Shown one piece after another: positions 15,855 to 25,176 of a DNA stretch of 38,763 nt. The translations under genes were made by a program, and so were the position numbers. Source of the stretch: Leptospira biflexa (GTDB lineage: Bacteria; Spirochaetota; Leptospiria; Turneriellales; DYLW01); the NCBI GenBank assembly GCA_020720785.1, contig DYOA01000022.1:1348-40110 (forward strand), written 5' to 3'. The notes under the pieces are model-generated. The model searched no databases. It was not told the DNA's origin and worked only from the letters and a program-made list of their open reading frames with translations. Within the stretch, counting starts at the first letter, position 1, and each line of letters opens with the position of its first letter.

Positions 15855-17889
15855 GTTTTCCTCCTTCTTTCAGAAAGACCGATGATTCAATCCGCCGGCA
15901 ATTGGAAATTTTGAATGACCCATTGGCGGTGCAATAGTATCCCCGGTACAGGGCATTCGGATAAGAAAGAGGACGTTGCGGATAATCTTTTGCTGCTTCC
16001 TGCATAAGTTTGTACCAGGCAGCCACTGCACCAAAATTTTTTTTCTTCCGAGCAGTATCTGACCCCAGCCAAACCCCAATGATCAGATCTTCTGTGTAGC
16101 CAATGAACCAGGAATCCCTGTCATTGCTTCCGGATTTACCGCCAATTTCCTTTGCGATCAATGGGTTTTTTCCTGAAGTATTCATGGAAAGCATATAGCC
16201 GGTTCCCAGAACTCCGGAAATCCCTGTGAGCATTTCTTTCATCTGCCAGGCGGATCTGGGAGAGTATACAGAAATGCCCTTTCCCGGCGGGTCTTGATGG
16301 CTCCAGCGAAGAGGGGCTATCATTCCTTCGCGGAGAATCACGGAATACGCCTGCGTAATATCGATAATCCCAGCCTCCAGAGTCCCCAGTGCCAGGGAAT
16401 AGACTTTGGGAATTAAAACATTGGCGGTGGAATCTTGGTAATCATTTCTAATTTCAGGATAGAATACCCTGCGGATTTTGGTATACGCATAATCCATTCC
16501 CACTGAATCCAGAATTTTCAAACTGACCGTATTGGAGGAAAATTTCAGGGCACTTTTCAGGGAGAGATCTCCTTTGGGAAACCGGTAGTAGTTCTCCGGG
16601 GAATAATCTGTAGCTTCGTCTATCTCCACGGTAATTCTGGAATCATTGACAATATAATTTGGCTGCCATTGAAATTTATCCATTGCGGATAAATAAATGA
16701 GTGGTTTGATCACAGAGGAAACCGGACGCCTTGCGGTCAGCTCATTGAATGTGCTGCACTTTGCTTCCCCCGCAGATATGATTGTATTTGTCTTTGGGTG
16801 AATCACTGAATATGCACCGTACACTGAGCAGGGTTTTTTTCCCACCGCATTGACTTTCTCCAGATACGCATTAAACTGTGTGTTCAATCTCTGATCCAGA
16901 TCCTGCCGGTAGTATAGGTGCACTTTTTCCGATGGTGGAACCGGATGGTAGTAAAACCATGCATTGATAAAAGCACTTCGGGGGGAAATTGCCAGTCTTC
17001 GCAGGAGAGCATTTTTTTTTGTGCCGTAATTCATCGCAATATCAGAAGCATCCGCTTTACGAAAAATTCGATGGTTATCCATAAGGACATAAGTAATTTT
17101 ATTGATGATTGGTTCCTTGATGCGGATATTGCCGGTATAAAAAACACCGGGGGCATGAATAACCGCAAGCAGCATTATCCTCTCCTCCTGGGATAAATTA
17201 TTAATGCTGTCTTTGCCAAAGAGAATCATGGACGCACTTGCTATCCCACGGGTTCGGAAACCGGTGTATACATTGTTCAGATATGTCTCCAGAACTCTCC
17301 TTTTCGCGTCCATACGGCTTCTTTCCCCATTATAAAGAAAAAGCTCCAGCCGCAGTGCCAGGTATATTTCTTTCATTTTGTTTTTTATGGTTCTGGGTGG
17401 ATTATCCAGCATGATTTTTACCGTCTGCTGGGTGATGGTGCTTCCCCCTCTGTATGAAAAGGTGTGACTGTGCCCAAAAAGTGAGTAAATTCCCTTCTGC
17501 AGGCTGTGAAAAATATGGCGTACAACGGCATAAGCACTGGTACTGAATGAAAATCCCCAATGGACATAAAAAGTCCTGTCTTCAAAAATAAGCAAATCCT
17601 TTATAAACTCCGGATCGATATCGTTTATGCTGATATATTTTTTATAAACAGGATAGTGATCCGGACTCTGGAGCCCGGTTTTTATCAATATGGATCCCCG
17701 GGAATCCAGAAATGTAATCCTGGTATGGGTATCCACTTTGATCTTTTTTTCGATTAATGCGAAATCCTTCTCTGCGGAGGAAAAAAAACCCGCAAGGAAT
17801 AACAAAGTCCCAATGAAAATAAGAAAACTAAAAATTAAACCAAAGAAATACGCAGGATTTTTTTTACAAAAAAAAACCTCAATATTCAT
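15841..17889 (-). CDS. Class A penicillin-binding protein (PbpC-like glycosyltransferase/transpeptidase)
   Basis: The 682-residue protein builds and cross-links peptidoglycan in the periplasm. It has one N-terminal transmembrane anchor (about 12-36). The GT51 domain includes FEDRTFYVHWG (catalytic Glu about 103), RGGSTITQQTVK (about 147-158) and ETYLNNVYTGF. The transpeptidase motifs are SxxK (S392-V-I-K395), SxN (S451-S-N453) and KSG (586-588). It overlaps the preceding gene by 11 bp. Class A enzymes of the PbpC kind commonly sit beside bacterial alpha-2-macroglobulin genes, as here, which suggests repair of peptidoglycan. An ATG four codons upstream is possible but no better supported. Strictly, PbpC orthology is inferred from context. 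Confidence 0.9.
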   Translation of the reverse strand: MNIEVFFCKKNPAYFFGLIFSFLIFIGTLLFLAGFFSSAEKDFALIEKKIKVDTHTRITFLDSRGSILIKTGLQSPDHYPVYKKYISINDIDPEFIKDLLIFEDRTFYVHWGFSFSTSAYAVVRHIFHSLQKGIYSLFGHSHTFSYRGGSTITQQTVKIMLDNPPRTIKNKMKEIYLALRLELFLYNGERSRMDAKRRVLETYLNNVYTGFRTRGIASASMILFGKDSINNLSQEERIMLLAVIHAPGVFYTGNIRIKEPIINKITYVLMDNHRIFRKADASDIAMNYGTKKNALLRRLAISPRSAFINAWFYYHPVPPSEKVHLYYRQDLDQRLNTQFNAYLEKVNAVGKKPCSVYGAYSVIHPKTNTIISAGEAKCSTFNELTARRPVSSVIKPLIYLSAMDKFQWQPNYIVNDSRITVEIDEATDYSPENYYRFPKGDLSLKSALKFSSNTVSLKILDSVGMDYAYTKIRRVFYPEIRNDYQDSTANVLIPKVYSLALGTLEAGIIDITQAYSVILREGMIAPLRWSHQDPPGKGISVYSPRSAWQMKEMLTGISGVLGTGYMLSMNTSGKNPLIAKEIGGKSGSNDRDSWFIGYTEDLIIGVWLGSDTARKKKNFGAVAAWYKLMQEAAKDYPQRPLSYPNALYRGYYCTANGSFKISNCRRIESSVFLKEGGKLGAG

Positions 17890-18634
17890 TGGGAGAAACA
17901 CGACAGGGAATCTTCGGTTCCTTTATACAGAGGGTGAGCTTCCGGAGTAGTTTCTTTGTATTTGGATTTTTTTCTGCTTTGGAATTATTTTCCAGAATTT
18001 TTTGTACACTGTTTTTTTTGGCTGGAAATTCTTTCTGCAGCTCCCAGAGCATCACGCTGGAAAAAGATCGAATTTTGGAATCCTTACTGTGAAATCCTCC
18101 GGAGTAAAACCGGATCTCCCGGTTAATGCTTTCTTCCTTTCTTCCAGGTTCACTGCCGGGGAGACCCTTTTCCACAAAATCCAGTATTTCTGTAAATTCA
18201 ATCTTGGCCAGAAACGCTGCATCTCCAGAGTTCTTCGCTTCCAGAAATCTGGCCAGATTCATCTTAATTAAAAGATCCTGAAGAGACAGTCTGGCCGGTG
18301 GATATTCCTCTTTTTTCAGATAATCACGTATGTACTTTTTATGAATATAATTTACCTTCAGAGTGTACATATAATCCGCACAGATTTTCCGCACTTTACC
18401 ATCAGGATTTTTCAAACAGCCCAGCAGACTGCGGAGTGAATTCTGGCCAATTACCTGAGGTATAAAATAATATCGGCCTTTGTAATTTTCCAATGGTTTA
18501 AAATCCGCGTATGTGATGCGGGTAAGGGCATCACGTTCCTGTTTTTCAATTTTTTTAATGATATCATCTGCCGGAGTAGCAAAGAGGGTTGTAAAGCCCG
18601 CTAATATCAGAATAAATACTATTTTATTGTACAT
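17879..18634 (-). CDS. Exported alpha-helical protein, function unknown
   Basis: The 251-residue protein has a signal peptide (residues 1-19, IVFILILAGFTTLFA). The rest is mostly helical and lysine-rich; segments such as SLRSLLGCLKNPDGKVRKICADYMYTL and KDSKIRSFSSVMLWELQKEF resemble degenerate HEAT-type helical pairs. I do not recognise a family. It lies between DUF2135 and the penicillin-binding protein in the envelope operon and overlaps both by 11 bp, so it probably works with them in the periplasm. Its 3' end sequence (ATGAATATTGA) holds the next start and its own stop. Confidence 0.7.
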   Translation of the reverse strand: MYNKIVFILILAGFTTLFATPADDIIKKIEKQERDALTRITYADFKPLENYKGRYYFIPQVIGQNSLRSLLGCLKNPDGKVRKICADYMYTLKVNYIHKKYIRDYLKKEEYPPARLSLQDLLIKMNLARFLEAKNSGDAAFLAKIEFTEILDFVEKGLPGSEPGRKEESINREIRFYSGGFHSKDSKIRSFSSVMLWELQKEFPAKKNSVQKILENNSKAEKNPNTKKLLRKLTLCIKEPKIPCRVSPNEY

Positions 18635-19337
18635 TGAATTTTCCTATTGTAATTCCTTCTCCCGACTTATATAAAAATGCGGGGAACGTATATTTTTTTT
18701 CCCTGGGTGTTCCGGGGTATAAATATACCACCACCCGTGCTACAGTGGGGGTTGTCCCACCAAAATACTGAGCCTGTACAGAATATTCGCCGGGTATTGC
18801 CTTCATGAGAGTGAATGTCTCCGGTCCGTATCCGGTTGTAATGTCAATATCCAGTGTCCCGCCAATTCTGGAGCGCTTATGGGCATAGTAAACTCTTTCC
18901 GCATTGGGATCCGTAACCCATAAATCCACGTCTGTATGATTGGTATCCCAGAATAGAATTACCATCATATCAATATTGGAATTTTCTGTGACCAGTCTCA
19001 ATGAATCCGAACTTACCCCGTACTGATTTTTTGCCACTACTTTAATGTAATTCGCTCCGGCTCCCAGAACAATACTCTGAGAGAATCTTCCGTTCTGAAT
19101 GGCCACATTGCGTCCCACTCCATTCAGATAAAACTCCACTTCTTCCATGCCATAGGAGCCGAATACCTCTCCTTCCACGGTGACCACTTTACTGGCACTC
19201 CACCCGGATGCGGGAGAGAGAAACCTCACCTGCGGAGCTGTTTTTTCCACGGGGAAGACCGTGAACCCGGTAAAAACAAAAAGTGTCGCCGTTACAGTCA
19301 CTCCAAATTTCCAATTTATAAATATTCTATCTCTCAT
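18624..19337 (-). CDS. Exported DUF2135 (YfaP-like) protein with an Ig-like domain
   Basis: The ATG at 19337 gives 237 residues with a good ribosome binding site (gggagagg) and an N-terminal signal anchor (about 11-28). Residues about 35-125 form an Ig-like strand-rich module (VRFLSPASGW, VTVEGEVFGS, VEFYLNGVG, NYIKVVAKNQYG). Residues about 130-220 match DUF2135: TDVDLWVTDPNAERVYY, GGTLDIDITTGYGPETF and PGEYSVQAQYFGG. In E. coli the DUF2135 protein YfaP is encoded next to the alpha-2-macroglobulin YfaS, so the pairing here is conserved. The open frame runs 42 codons further upstream inside the VanW-like gene but that part is not needed. Confidence 0.85.
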   Translation of the reverse strand: MRDRIFINWKFGVTVTATLFVFTGFTVFPVEKTAPQVRFLSPASGWSASKVVTVEGEVFGSYGMEEVEFYLNGVGRNVAIQNGRFSQSIVLGAGANYIKVVAKNQYGVSSDSLRLVTENSNIDMMVILFWDTNHTDVDLWVTDPNAERVYYAHKRSRIGGTLDIDITTGYGPETFTLMKAIPGEYSVQAQYFGGTTPTVARVVVYLYPGTPREKKYTFPAFLYKSGEGITIGKFNVQ

Positions 19338-20004
19338 TTTCCTCTCCCGGAATTTTAAAATTTTCATACGAAATAAATTCTTCCTTTCTGAGGCTGTCCC
19401 CAGCGAAGTACTGGCGGCGCATCTCCACGGAACGGGTATGGGATGCAGGATTATCCCGGACATGACGGATGATTTTAATCCAGGAATCCTCTTCGCGGGT
19501 AAAATAAAACCTTGCCTTCAGATACCTGCCTTCTCTTTCCAGGATAATACGGACAGGATTGGGAAGGTTATTCTTTATCTTCAAATCCTTATGCCCGTAG
19601 CTTAATGCTGCGTCATAGCCTTCCGGAGTGTAGGAAACCGGTTTTGTGTGGGGATGGCGTTCCATAATTTCCAGACCGGCTTCCAATGCCCCATGATATA
19701 GAATACTGGAAACCATACACAGCCCGCCACCTTCTTCCAGGATAACGGTTCCATCCAGAAAGTATGTCCGGGCTTTTTTGAAATCATGCTTACGGTGTCC
19801 CAGTGCATTGTTCAATGAGAAATGTCCTCCTGGTAGCAGGGTTATCTCTTTCAATCTGGATACCGCAAGATCCAGATTGAAGACAACAGGATAATCATAG
19901 GCAGAGATGACATAGGTTTTCATAAGGGAATCCGCCTCTATGTCCGGGGCAAGAAGCATAAATCCGGCAAGGAATATCCACCTATGGATGCGACTATTTA
20001 TCAT
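19327..20004 (-). CDS. Exported VanW-family protein
   Basis: The 225-residue protein has an N-terminal signal peptide (about 8-24) followed by a VanW domain. Diagnostic segments are LLPGGHFSLNNALG (about 57-69), EEGGGLCMVSSILYHGALEAG (the GGGxCxxSS core at about 92-100), and IMERHPHTKPVSYTPEGYDA. VanW was named from vancomycin-resistance clusters, but its biochemistry remains unclear; association with the cell wall is usual. It sits between alpha-2-macroglobulin and DUF2135, overlapping each by 11 bp. In E. coli the equivalent position is taken by the unrelated DUF1175 protein YfaT. Confidence 0.88.
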   Translation of the reverse strand: MINSRIHRWIFLAGFMLLAPDIEADSLMKTYVISAYDYPVVFNLDLAVSRLKEITLLPGGHFSLNNALGHRKHDFKKARTYFLDGTVILEEGGGLCMVSSILYHGALEAGLEIMERHPHTKPVSYTPEGYDAALSYGHKDLKIKNNLPNPVRIILEREGRYLKARFYFTREEDSWIKIIRHVRDNPASHTRSVEMRRQYFAGDSLRKEEFISYENFKIPGEENER

Positions 20005-23000
20005 CGTCCCCTCCCATAACCTGGATCACCTCCGGTTTTGATACACCATAAATTTCATCATTGTACATGAATTCCGCCCGGCTTCCCGGAACCAGAAAAA
20101 ATCCCGAATTCACCGCACGCAGGCGATATTGAAAAACCGGCCGCTCTGAATAATTTTCCAGATAGAAATAAATCCGGTCTTTTTCAATGAGGACATTGCT
20201 GCGTCCATAGGAATAATCGTAGTCACTTTCCAATACAAAGCCAGGGGGGATTTTTTCCGTTACCATTAAATAATTATCCTTAACATTTCCGGAATTCAAA
20301 GTAATGGTCACATCCAGGGTCTCTCCGGTCGCCATTTTGCCGTTAAACGGACTCTGGTCTGTGCGACTGAAAACCCGTTTCACCTCAACTCCCCGGTTGT
20401 GTTCTTTAAATTCCCCGGTCTTTTCAAATACTTTGGCCACGAAGTAAATCCCTGCCAGACCGCTTCCTTTTGCGTTAACCTGAATTTTTTCCTGTATTTT
20501 TTTCAGGGTTCCGGGGCTGACCGGCAAGTTCACCCGAAGAACAGAATCCCGGCCTTTTGTGGTAATCTTTTTTTCCTGACCTTCCATCGTCAGGGTGACG
20601 GTTAAATCCGATTTTAAAAATGCTTTATATTTTTCCAGAAACGCAATGGTTGTCCCCAGATGGGCCAGGGTTCCGCGAGTGGACATCAGTTTGCCGTTGT
20701 ATTTCTGGGCATTCAGAATATCCATTAACAGCTCCATGTCCTCTTTTTCCGAATTTTTTGTTTTTAACAGACTGAATATCTGGGAATAAACCATGGCATT
20801 CTGAAAAATAAATTCTCCATTGGGGGATTCAATCAGATACTGGGCGACAGTCCCTTCCTCCATCCTCTTCTGTACAACGGCGATGGTACGGGCAGCTTCC
20901 TGCCCCCGGCCACTTTCGTTCATAGCCATAGCCGACCAGGCCAAAGTCTCATTGAACAAATCCTCCTTCAGCTCAAAAAGGGCGTCCAGACTGGAATGGT
21001 CCGGCTCCCCGCTTATGCTCAGAACATAGGATGCGAACCCCACAAAGGACTCTGTTTGCGGAAAATCCGAATAATCCATGGAAGCATATTTTTCCTCCCC
21101 TGTCTGGTGGAGATAATTGCGGAGGGATTTTAATCCGGATTTGAACTGGCTGGCATCCACCGGATAACCCGTTTTTTTTGCGATCGCAAGTCCATACATG
21201 GCATAAGCCGTCATCCAATGGTTTACCGCATATTCATTTTCGCTTTGCCACCATCCCCATGCTCCCCTTTTTTTATTCTGCATGGTCAGGATGGTCTTAA
21301 TCCCACCCTTGATGTGCAAATCCAGCTTGCTTTCCAGCTTTGGGTTGGCAATTTTGTTTTTTTTCAGGAATTCCCGGACTTTCAGGTTTGCCAGCATCTG
21401 GCTGGTGGTCTGCTCTGTGCATCCGTGGGGATATTCCACCAGATACTCCAGATTCTGCATGGCACTGGCCGCCAGGTTGGGGACCACAACCATTTCATAG
21501 CGTTTTACCTCCGGAGAATTTTCCATGTTGATCCCCTCCTCAGAGAGAGCCGGAAATGCCACAGTGTAATCCTGACTGTCACCATTTTTTTGTATAATCC
21601 AAAGCGGTGGCGTGGAAACCACGTGATCCATTCCGCTTTCATAAACAGGAATGGATCGTATTATGGAATCTTTCCGCTTGCCGTCTGTCTCCTGTGCGGA
21701 AAAACGAATGATCACCTCCCCGCCCACCGTTTTTTCCGGAGCTTTGAGCTTATGGGTAATGGCCATAATGTCCTTTGCGGGGATAGTCACCGTTTTTTCC
21801 TTATCCCCCCTTGCGTCGGCTCCGGTGAATTCCCATTTAAGCCGGAGTTCCATGGGTTCCCCGGTGCGGTTCTGGACCAGAGAAACCACTTCTGCCTCAC
21901 TCATCGTGTCCAGATAACGGGGAAGACGCAGATCGGCTATGAGTTCTTTATTGGAGAGTATGGTCACCTGGGAAGATCCCACTTTGTCCGCCCCATCCGC
22001 ACCCACGGCAGAAATCCGCCACGCAGTTATGTTATCCGGGAGGGTAAATTGAAAGCTTCCGCGTCCGTCTTTATCCGTAATTACGGAATTATTGAAATAG
22101 GCCGTATCTTTAAATTTAAACCGGTCTTCCTCGCCCATGGAAGAACTTTTGGAATCCCCTCCCGTAAAAACATCCGGAAAGGAATACGCAGTGGCAACCC
22201 GATTGGGTCTTCTACCATAGAAAAACTTACGGATATCCGGAGCCAAAGGCGACTGTACCAGAAACACACTCTCATCCACCACAGAGATCGTCAGAGATGC
22301 GGGCACGGGACGATTTTTATGGTCTTTTGTGACCACCGTTACCGATACATTTTCCTTGGGCCGATAATTCTTCCGTTCGGGCTGAATCTCAATCTGCAAA
22401 AATTTTTCCCGAGGGGAAATGAACAAGGGAAGAGATCCTTCCATCAGCTTCCCGTCTTTCACATAAAAAGCATGGATATAAAAATTGGGAAGATATGCAT
22501 CGTTATCCAGTTTAACAGACAGCTCTTTATGGGAATTGGCAAAGGAAACCGCCTTCACCGCATATATACTTTCCCCCTCCAGAGAGTAATAAAATGGCTG
22601 ATCCTTGAGGGATGCGGTTATCAGAATTTTTGCGGTTTCTCCTTTTTCGTAAAAGGCTTTATCGGATTCAATGTCCAGATCATGGTAAATTCCGCCGGCC
22701 AGATCCGCACTCTGGGCGGTGACCCAATAGTATTCATCCGTCACAACAGAATATTTATAAGGATCAATGGCAGAAATGGAGACCCGGTATCGACCCGGTT
22801 CGCTGAAATCAAAAATGGCCTCTCCCTCTCCGGATTCTGACGTCCTTGCCCGAACGGTTTTTACCGGAACATACTCAATTTTTGCCCGCTGGTGGAAATA
22901 GCCGGATTTGGAATCCCATACTTCCCGGAACATGGCAACATCCACAGAATGGTTTTTCATCGGCCGATTTTGAATATCCGTCAGATGAAAACGCAGGCGT

Positions 23001-24460
23001 TCCTTTTGCCCGGAGGATAATATATAATTTGTCTTTTTTGATTGGAGAATAAAGGAGGACGCAAATATTTTCACTGATCCGGAGCCGCTTCCGGTATCAA
23101 AGGTGAATCTGTCTTTTTTTGCACTGACCCTGACCAGGATGGAATAACGCATATTCTTTCTTTCTTCGCTTTTGGGAATAATGAAATCCATCTGTCCATT
23201 TGCGTCCAGAACACCTTTTCCGGTAATCACCACATCATCCGCGTGGGATGGTTGCGGAGTTAATATGTCAAAAAACCTTTCTGTCTCCTCTATTCCAAAG
23301 GCTGGCGGATTGTAAAATCCCTTGTACACGGTGTAATCCACTGTGGCCCCGGCGGGGATGTCTCCGTACAGAAATTTTGCGGAAATCTTCCCTTTGATGT
23401 CTTCATTGAAAAGGTAGGATTCTTTTTCTGTTGAAACGGAAACGGAGATCTGCGGTGCCACATAGTCTTTAATCAGGACCTCACCCTGGTGCTTTTCCCC
23501 CTCAATTTCCAGGGATATTTTCGCAATCCCACCAGTTCCGGAAGGAATTTTCCATAAATCCGCGATTTTTCCAAAGGCATCCGTGGTCACCTTTCCGGTC
23601 TGGGCAGCCACCCCGGCCCCGGTAAGGATTTTATATTGGATTGGACGGTTTGCGTATGATATAAATTTTCCATCCCGGTATTCCCGGATAATCCCATACC
23701 AGTTTACGGAGTGAGTATTTTTATAAATGGGCTTTTCAGTGGAAATATAAACATAAAACCGGGAATCCGTGTACGGTGATGCGGATGCATAGACAAAAGC
23801 CCGTCCCAGAGATGCACTCTGTGCGGAAACCTGGATAGCCTCCGGATTCCATTTTTGGTCAAAATCCAGAAAAGCCATTCCCGCTTGATCACTTTTCAAT
23901 TCCGATTTATTCTTACCGTCGGTGAGCTGAATCGTGGAGCCGGGAATGGGTTTTCCCGTCTTTAAATGGACGGTGAAAATATAAATCCGGGTCCGGGAAA
24001 GCTTGGTGATAATCCCCAGATCGCTCACCATGACCGGTGTGACAGTCACACTGCCGTTATCCGCTTTTGCAGCAAACATATAATAACCGCTTTTAAACTG
24101 ATTGGGGATCTCCAGATAATTTCCGCCATCACTCACCGGATACTCCGTGGAGGACACCGCTTTTCTGGATTCCAAGCGGACTTTTTTCATCCTCTCCTGG
24201 TATGAGGGAGACCAGATATTTCCCGTCAGCTCCCTGTATTCACTTTCCGTGATGGAATACACAGAGAGGGTAATTTTCTGTGCCCCCCGGTTGAACAGAC
24301 TGATGGAAATATTCTGTCTGGAATGATAACTTTTTTTCTGGGGATATATCCGCAGAAAATTGTCTTCCGCCGGGAAAGTGACCGTAACCCCCGCAAAAAA
24401 GGTGAAAATAAAAATATAAAAAGCAAAGACTCCGGTGATTTTTCTATTTGTTTTGATCAT
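19994..24460 (-). CDS. Bacterial alpha-2-macroglobulin with intact thioester motif
   Basis: The 1488-residue protein is a periplasmic protease trap. After an N-terminal hydrophobic segment (about 8-30, no lipobox cysteine) come beta-sandwich macroglobulin domains (for example ISTEKPIYKNTHSVNWYG near 245), then the conserved LPDNITAWRISAVG segment near 800. The helical thioester domain follows, with CTEQ at residues 1014-1017 (Cys1014 and Gln1017). The C-terminal region (about 1380-1480) has receptor-like beta strands. The presence of CxEQ makes it YfhM-like rather than YfaS-like. ATG 24460 is chosen over 24478 because a ribosome binding site (ggggaagagg) precedes it. The gene sits with a class A penicillin-binding protein, as is common. 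Confidence 0.93.
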   Translation of the reverse strand: MIKTNRKITGVFAFYIFIFTFFAGVTVTFPAEDNFLRIYPQKKSYHSRQNISISLFNRGAQKITLSVYSITESEYRELTGNIWSPSYQERMKKVRLESRKAVSSTEYPVSDGGNYLEIPNQFKSGYYMFAAKADNGSVTVTPVMVSDLGIITKLSRTRIYIFTVHLKTGKPIPGSTIQLTDGKNKSELKSDQAGMAFLDFDQKWNPEAIQVSAQSASLGRAFVYASASPYTDSRFYVYISTEKPIYKNTHSVNWYGIIREYRDGKFISYANRPIQYKILTGAGVAAQTGKVTTDAFGKIADLWKIPSGTGGIAKISLEIEGEKHQGEVLIKDYVAPQISVSVSTEKESYLFNEDIKGKISAKFLYGDIPAGATVDYTVYKGFYNPPAFGIEETERFFDILTPQPSHADDVVITGKGVLDANGQMDFIIPKSEERKNMRYSILVRVSAKKDRFTFDTGSGSGSVKIFASSFILQSKKTNYILSSGQKERLRFHLTDIQNRPMKNHSVDVAMFREVWDSKSGYFHQRAKIEYVPVKTVRARTSESGEGEAIFDFSEPGRYRVSISAIDPYKYSVVTDEYYWVTAQSADLAGGIYHDLDIESDKAFYEKGETAKILITASLKDQPFYYSLEGESIYAVKAVSFANSHKELSVKLDNDAYLPNFYIHAFYVKDGKLMEGSLPLFISPREKFLQIEIQPERKNYRPKENVSVTVVTKDHKNRPVPASLTISVVDESVFLVQSPLAPDIRKFFYGRRPNRVATAYSFPDVFTGGDSKSSSMGEEDRFKFKDTAYFNNSVITDKDGRGSFQFTLPDNITAWRISAVGADGADKVGSSQVTILSNKELIADLRLPRYLDTMSEAEVVSLVQNRTGEPMELRLKWEFTGADARGDKEKTVTIPAKDIMAITHKLKAPEKTVGGEVIIRFSAQETDGKRKDSIIRSIPVYESGMDHVVSTPPLWIIQKNGDSQDYTVAFPALSEEGINMENSPEVKRYEMVVVPNLAASAMQNLEYLVEYPHGCTEQTTSQMLANLKVREFLKKNKIANPKLESKLDLHIKGGIKTILTMQNKKRGAWGWWQSENEYAVNHWMTAYAMYGLAIAKKTGYPVDASQFKSGLKSLRNYLHQTGEEKYASMDYSDFPQTESFVGFASYVLSISGEPDHSSLDALFELKEDLFNETLAWSAMAMNESGRGQEAARTIAVVQKRMEEGTVAQYLIESPNGEFIFQNAMVYSQIFSLLKTKNSEKEDMELLMDILNAQKYNGKLMSTRGTLAHLGTTIAFLEKYKAFLKSDLTVTLTMEGQEKKITTKGRDSVLRVNLPVSPGTLKKIQEKIQVNAKGSGLAGIYFVAKVFEKTGEFKEHNRGVEVKRVFSRTDQSPFNGKMATGETLDVTITLNSGNVKDNYLMVTEKIPPGFVLESDYDYSYGRSNVLIEKDRIYFYLENYSERPVFQYRLRAVNSGFFLVPGSRAEFMYNDEIYGVSKPEVIQVMGGDDDK

Positions 24461-24483
24461 ATTTCCTCTTCCCCTCATTATTA

Positions 24484-25176
24484 TTACATTAAATATTGTC
24501 CGCTTCCAAAACGGATTCCGGATAGCCGGTAAAAAGTCATGGCCTGTAAGGGCACATCGGCGGGTAAAGCTAATTTTTCCCGCACCATTTTGTATGCGTA
24601 TGACGATGTCCGGGCCTCCCCCGGCAATACCAAAGCCTCTCTGCCTCTGTATCGCACTGCCAGCCCATAACGGATGGGGTCCACTACCTCCGGGCTGGAT
24701 ATTTTTTCTTTTTTCCGGATCACGGAAATCACAATTTTAATATTCCCGGAGGAAATTTCCTGCCGGTGTCTCCGGGATGTTCGGGGATCCATTAAAAATG
24801 CCATATTCGCCCAATGGGTGAGCTCGTCATAAAAATTATCTCTGGTTGGCGATGTGGAACCCATGCATCCCATGAGCATTTTTGTCTTCCCGTTGAAAAG
24901 AGAAATAAAAACCCCGCTACGGGACGGTGTATTCCTGAGAAATGCCACTCGGGAATTCTCCTCCGCAGTCATGGTAACCTCCGGGTGTTTTTCCATATAT
25001 ATTGCAATCTCCCTCCGGACGATTTTTTCTATGGTCTTCTGGTATTGGATATCCAGCAACCAGTCTGTCTCTGCGGAAAGTGCTGGGATTAATATTCGCC
25101 CCGTCAGAAGATACACAAGGAAAAGAAATGCCTCGATGCGTAGCTTATACTGTGATTTCTTTTTTATGGTCCGCAT
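24484..25176 (-). CDS. Exported AMMECR1-like domain protein
   Basis: The 230-residue protein has an N-terminal hydrophobic segment (about 15-34) that should export it or anchor it in the membrane. The remainder fits the AMMECR1 fold: SGVFISLFNG (about 87-96), MGCMGSTSPTRDNF (about 102-115), an NMAFLMDPRTS segment in the place of AAxxDPRF, IVISVIRKKEKI, and YGLAVRYRGREALVLPGEA (about 170-188). AMMECR1 proteins are usually cytoplasmic and linked to MEMO and radical-SAM partners; an exported single-domain form inside an alpha-2-macroglobulin operon is unusual. It overlaps the DUF333 gene by 13 bp and ends 23 nt before the alpha-2-macroglobulin ATG. Confidence 0.75.
   Translation of the reverse strand: MRTIKKKSQYKLRIEAFLFLVYLLTGRILIPALSAETDWLLDIQYQKTIEKIVRREIAIYMEKHPEVTMTAEENSRVAFLRNTPSRSGVFISLFNGKTKMLMGCMGSTSPTRDNFYDELTHWANMAFLMDPRTSRRHRQEISSGNIKIVISVIRKKEKISSPEVVDPIRYGLAVRYRGREALVLPGEARTSSYAYKMVREKLALPADVPLQAMTFYRLSGIRFGSGQYLM

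Noticed and set aside
19327..20004. YfaT-like (DUF1175) protein, as expected from the E. coli yfa cluster
   Set aside because: The GGGLCMVSSILY core and the FSLNNALG segment match VanW, not DUF1175.
21218..22840. 540-codon plus-strand frame opposite the alpha-2-macroglobulin gene
   Set aside because: Low-complexity shadow of a strongly supported gene on the other strand, with no recognisable domain and no ribosome binding site.
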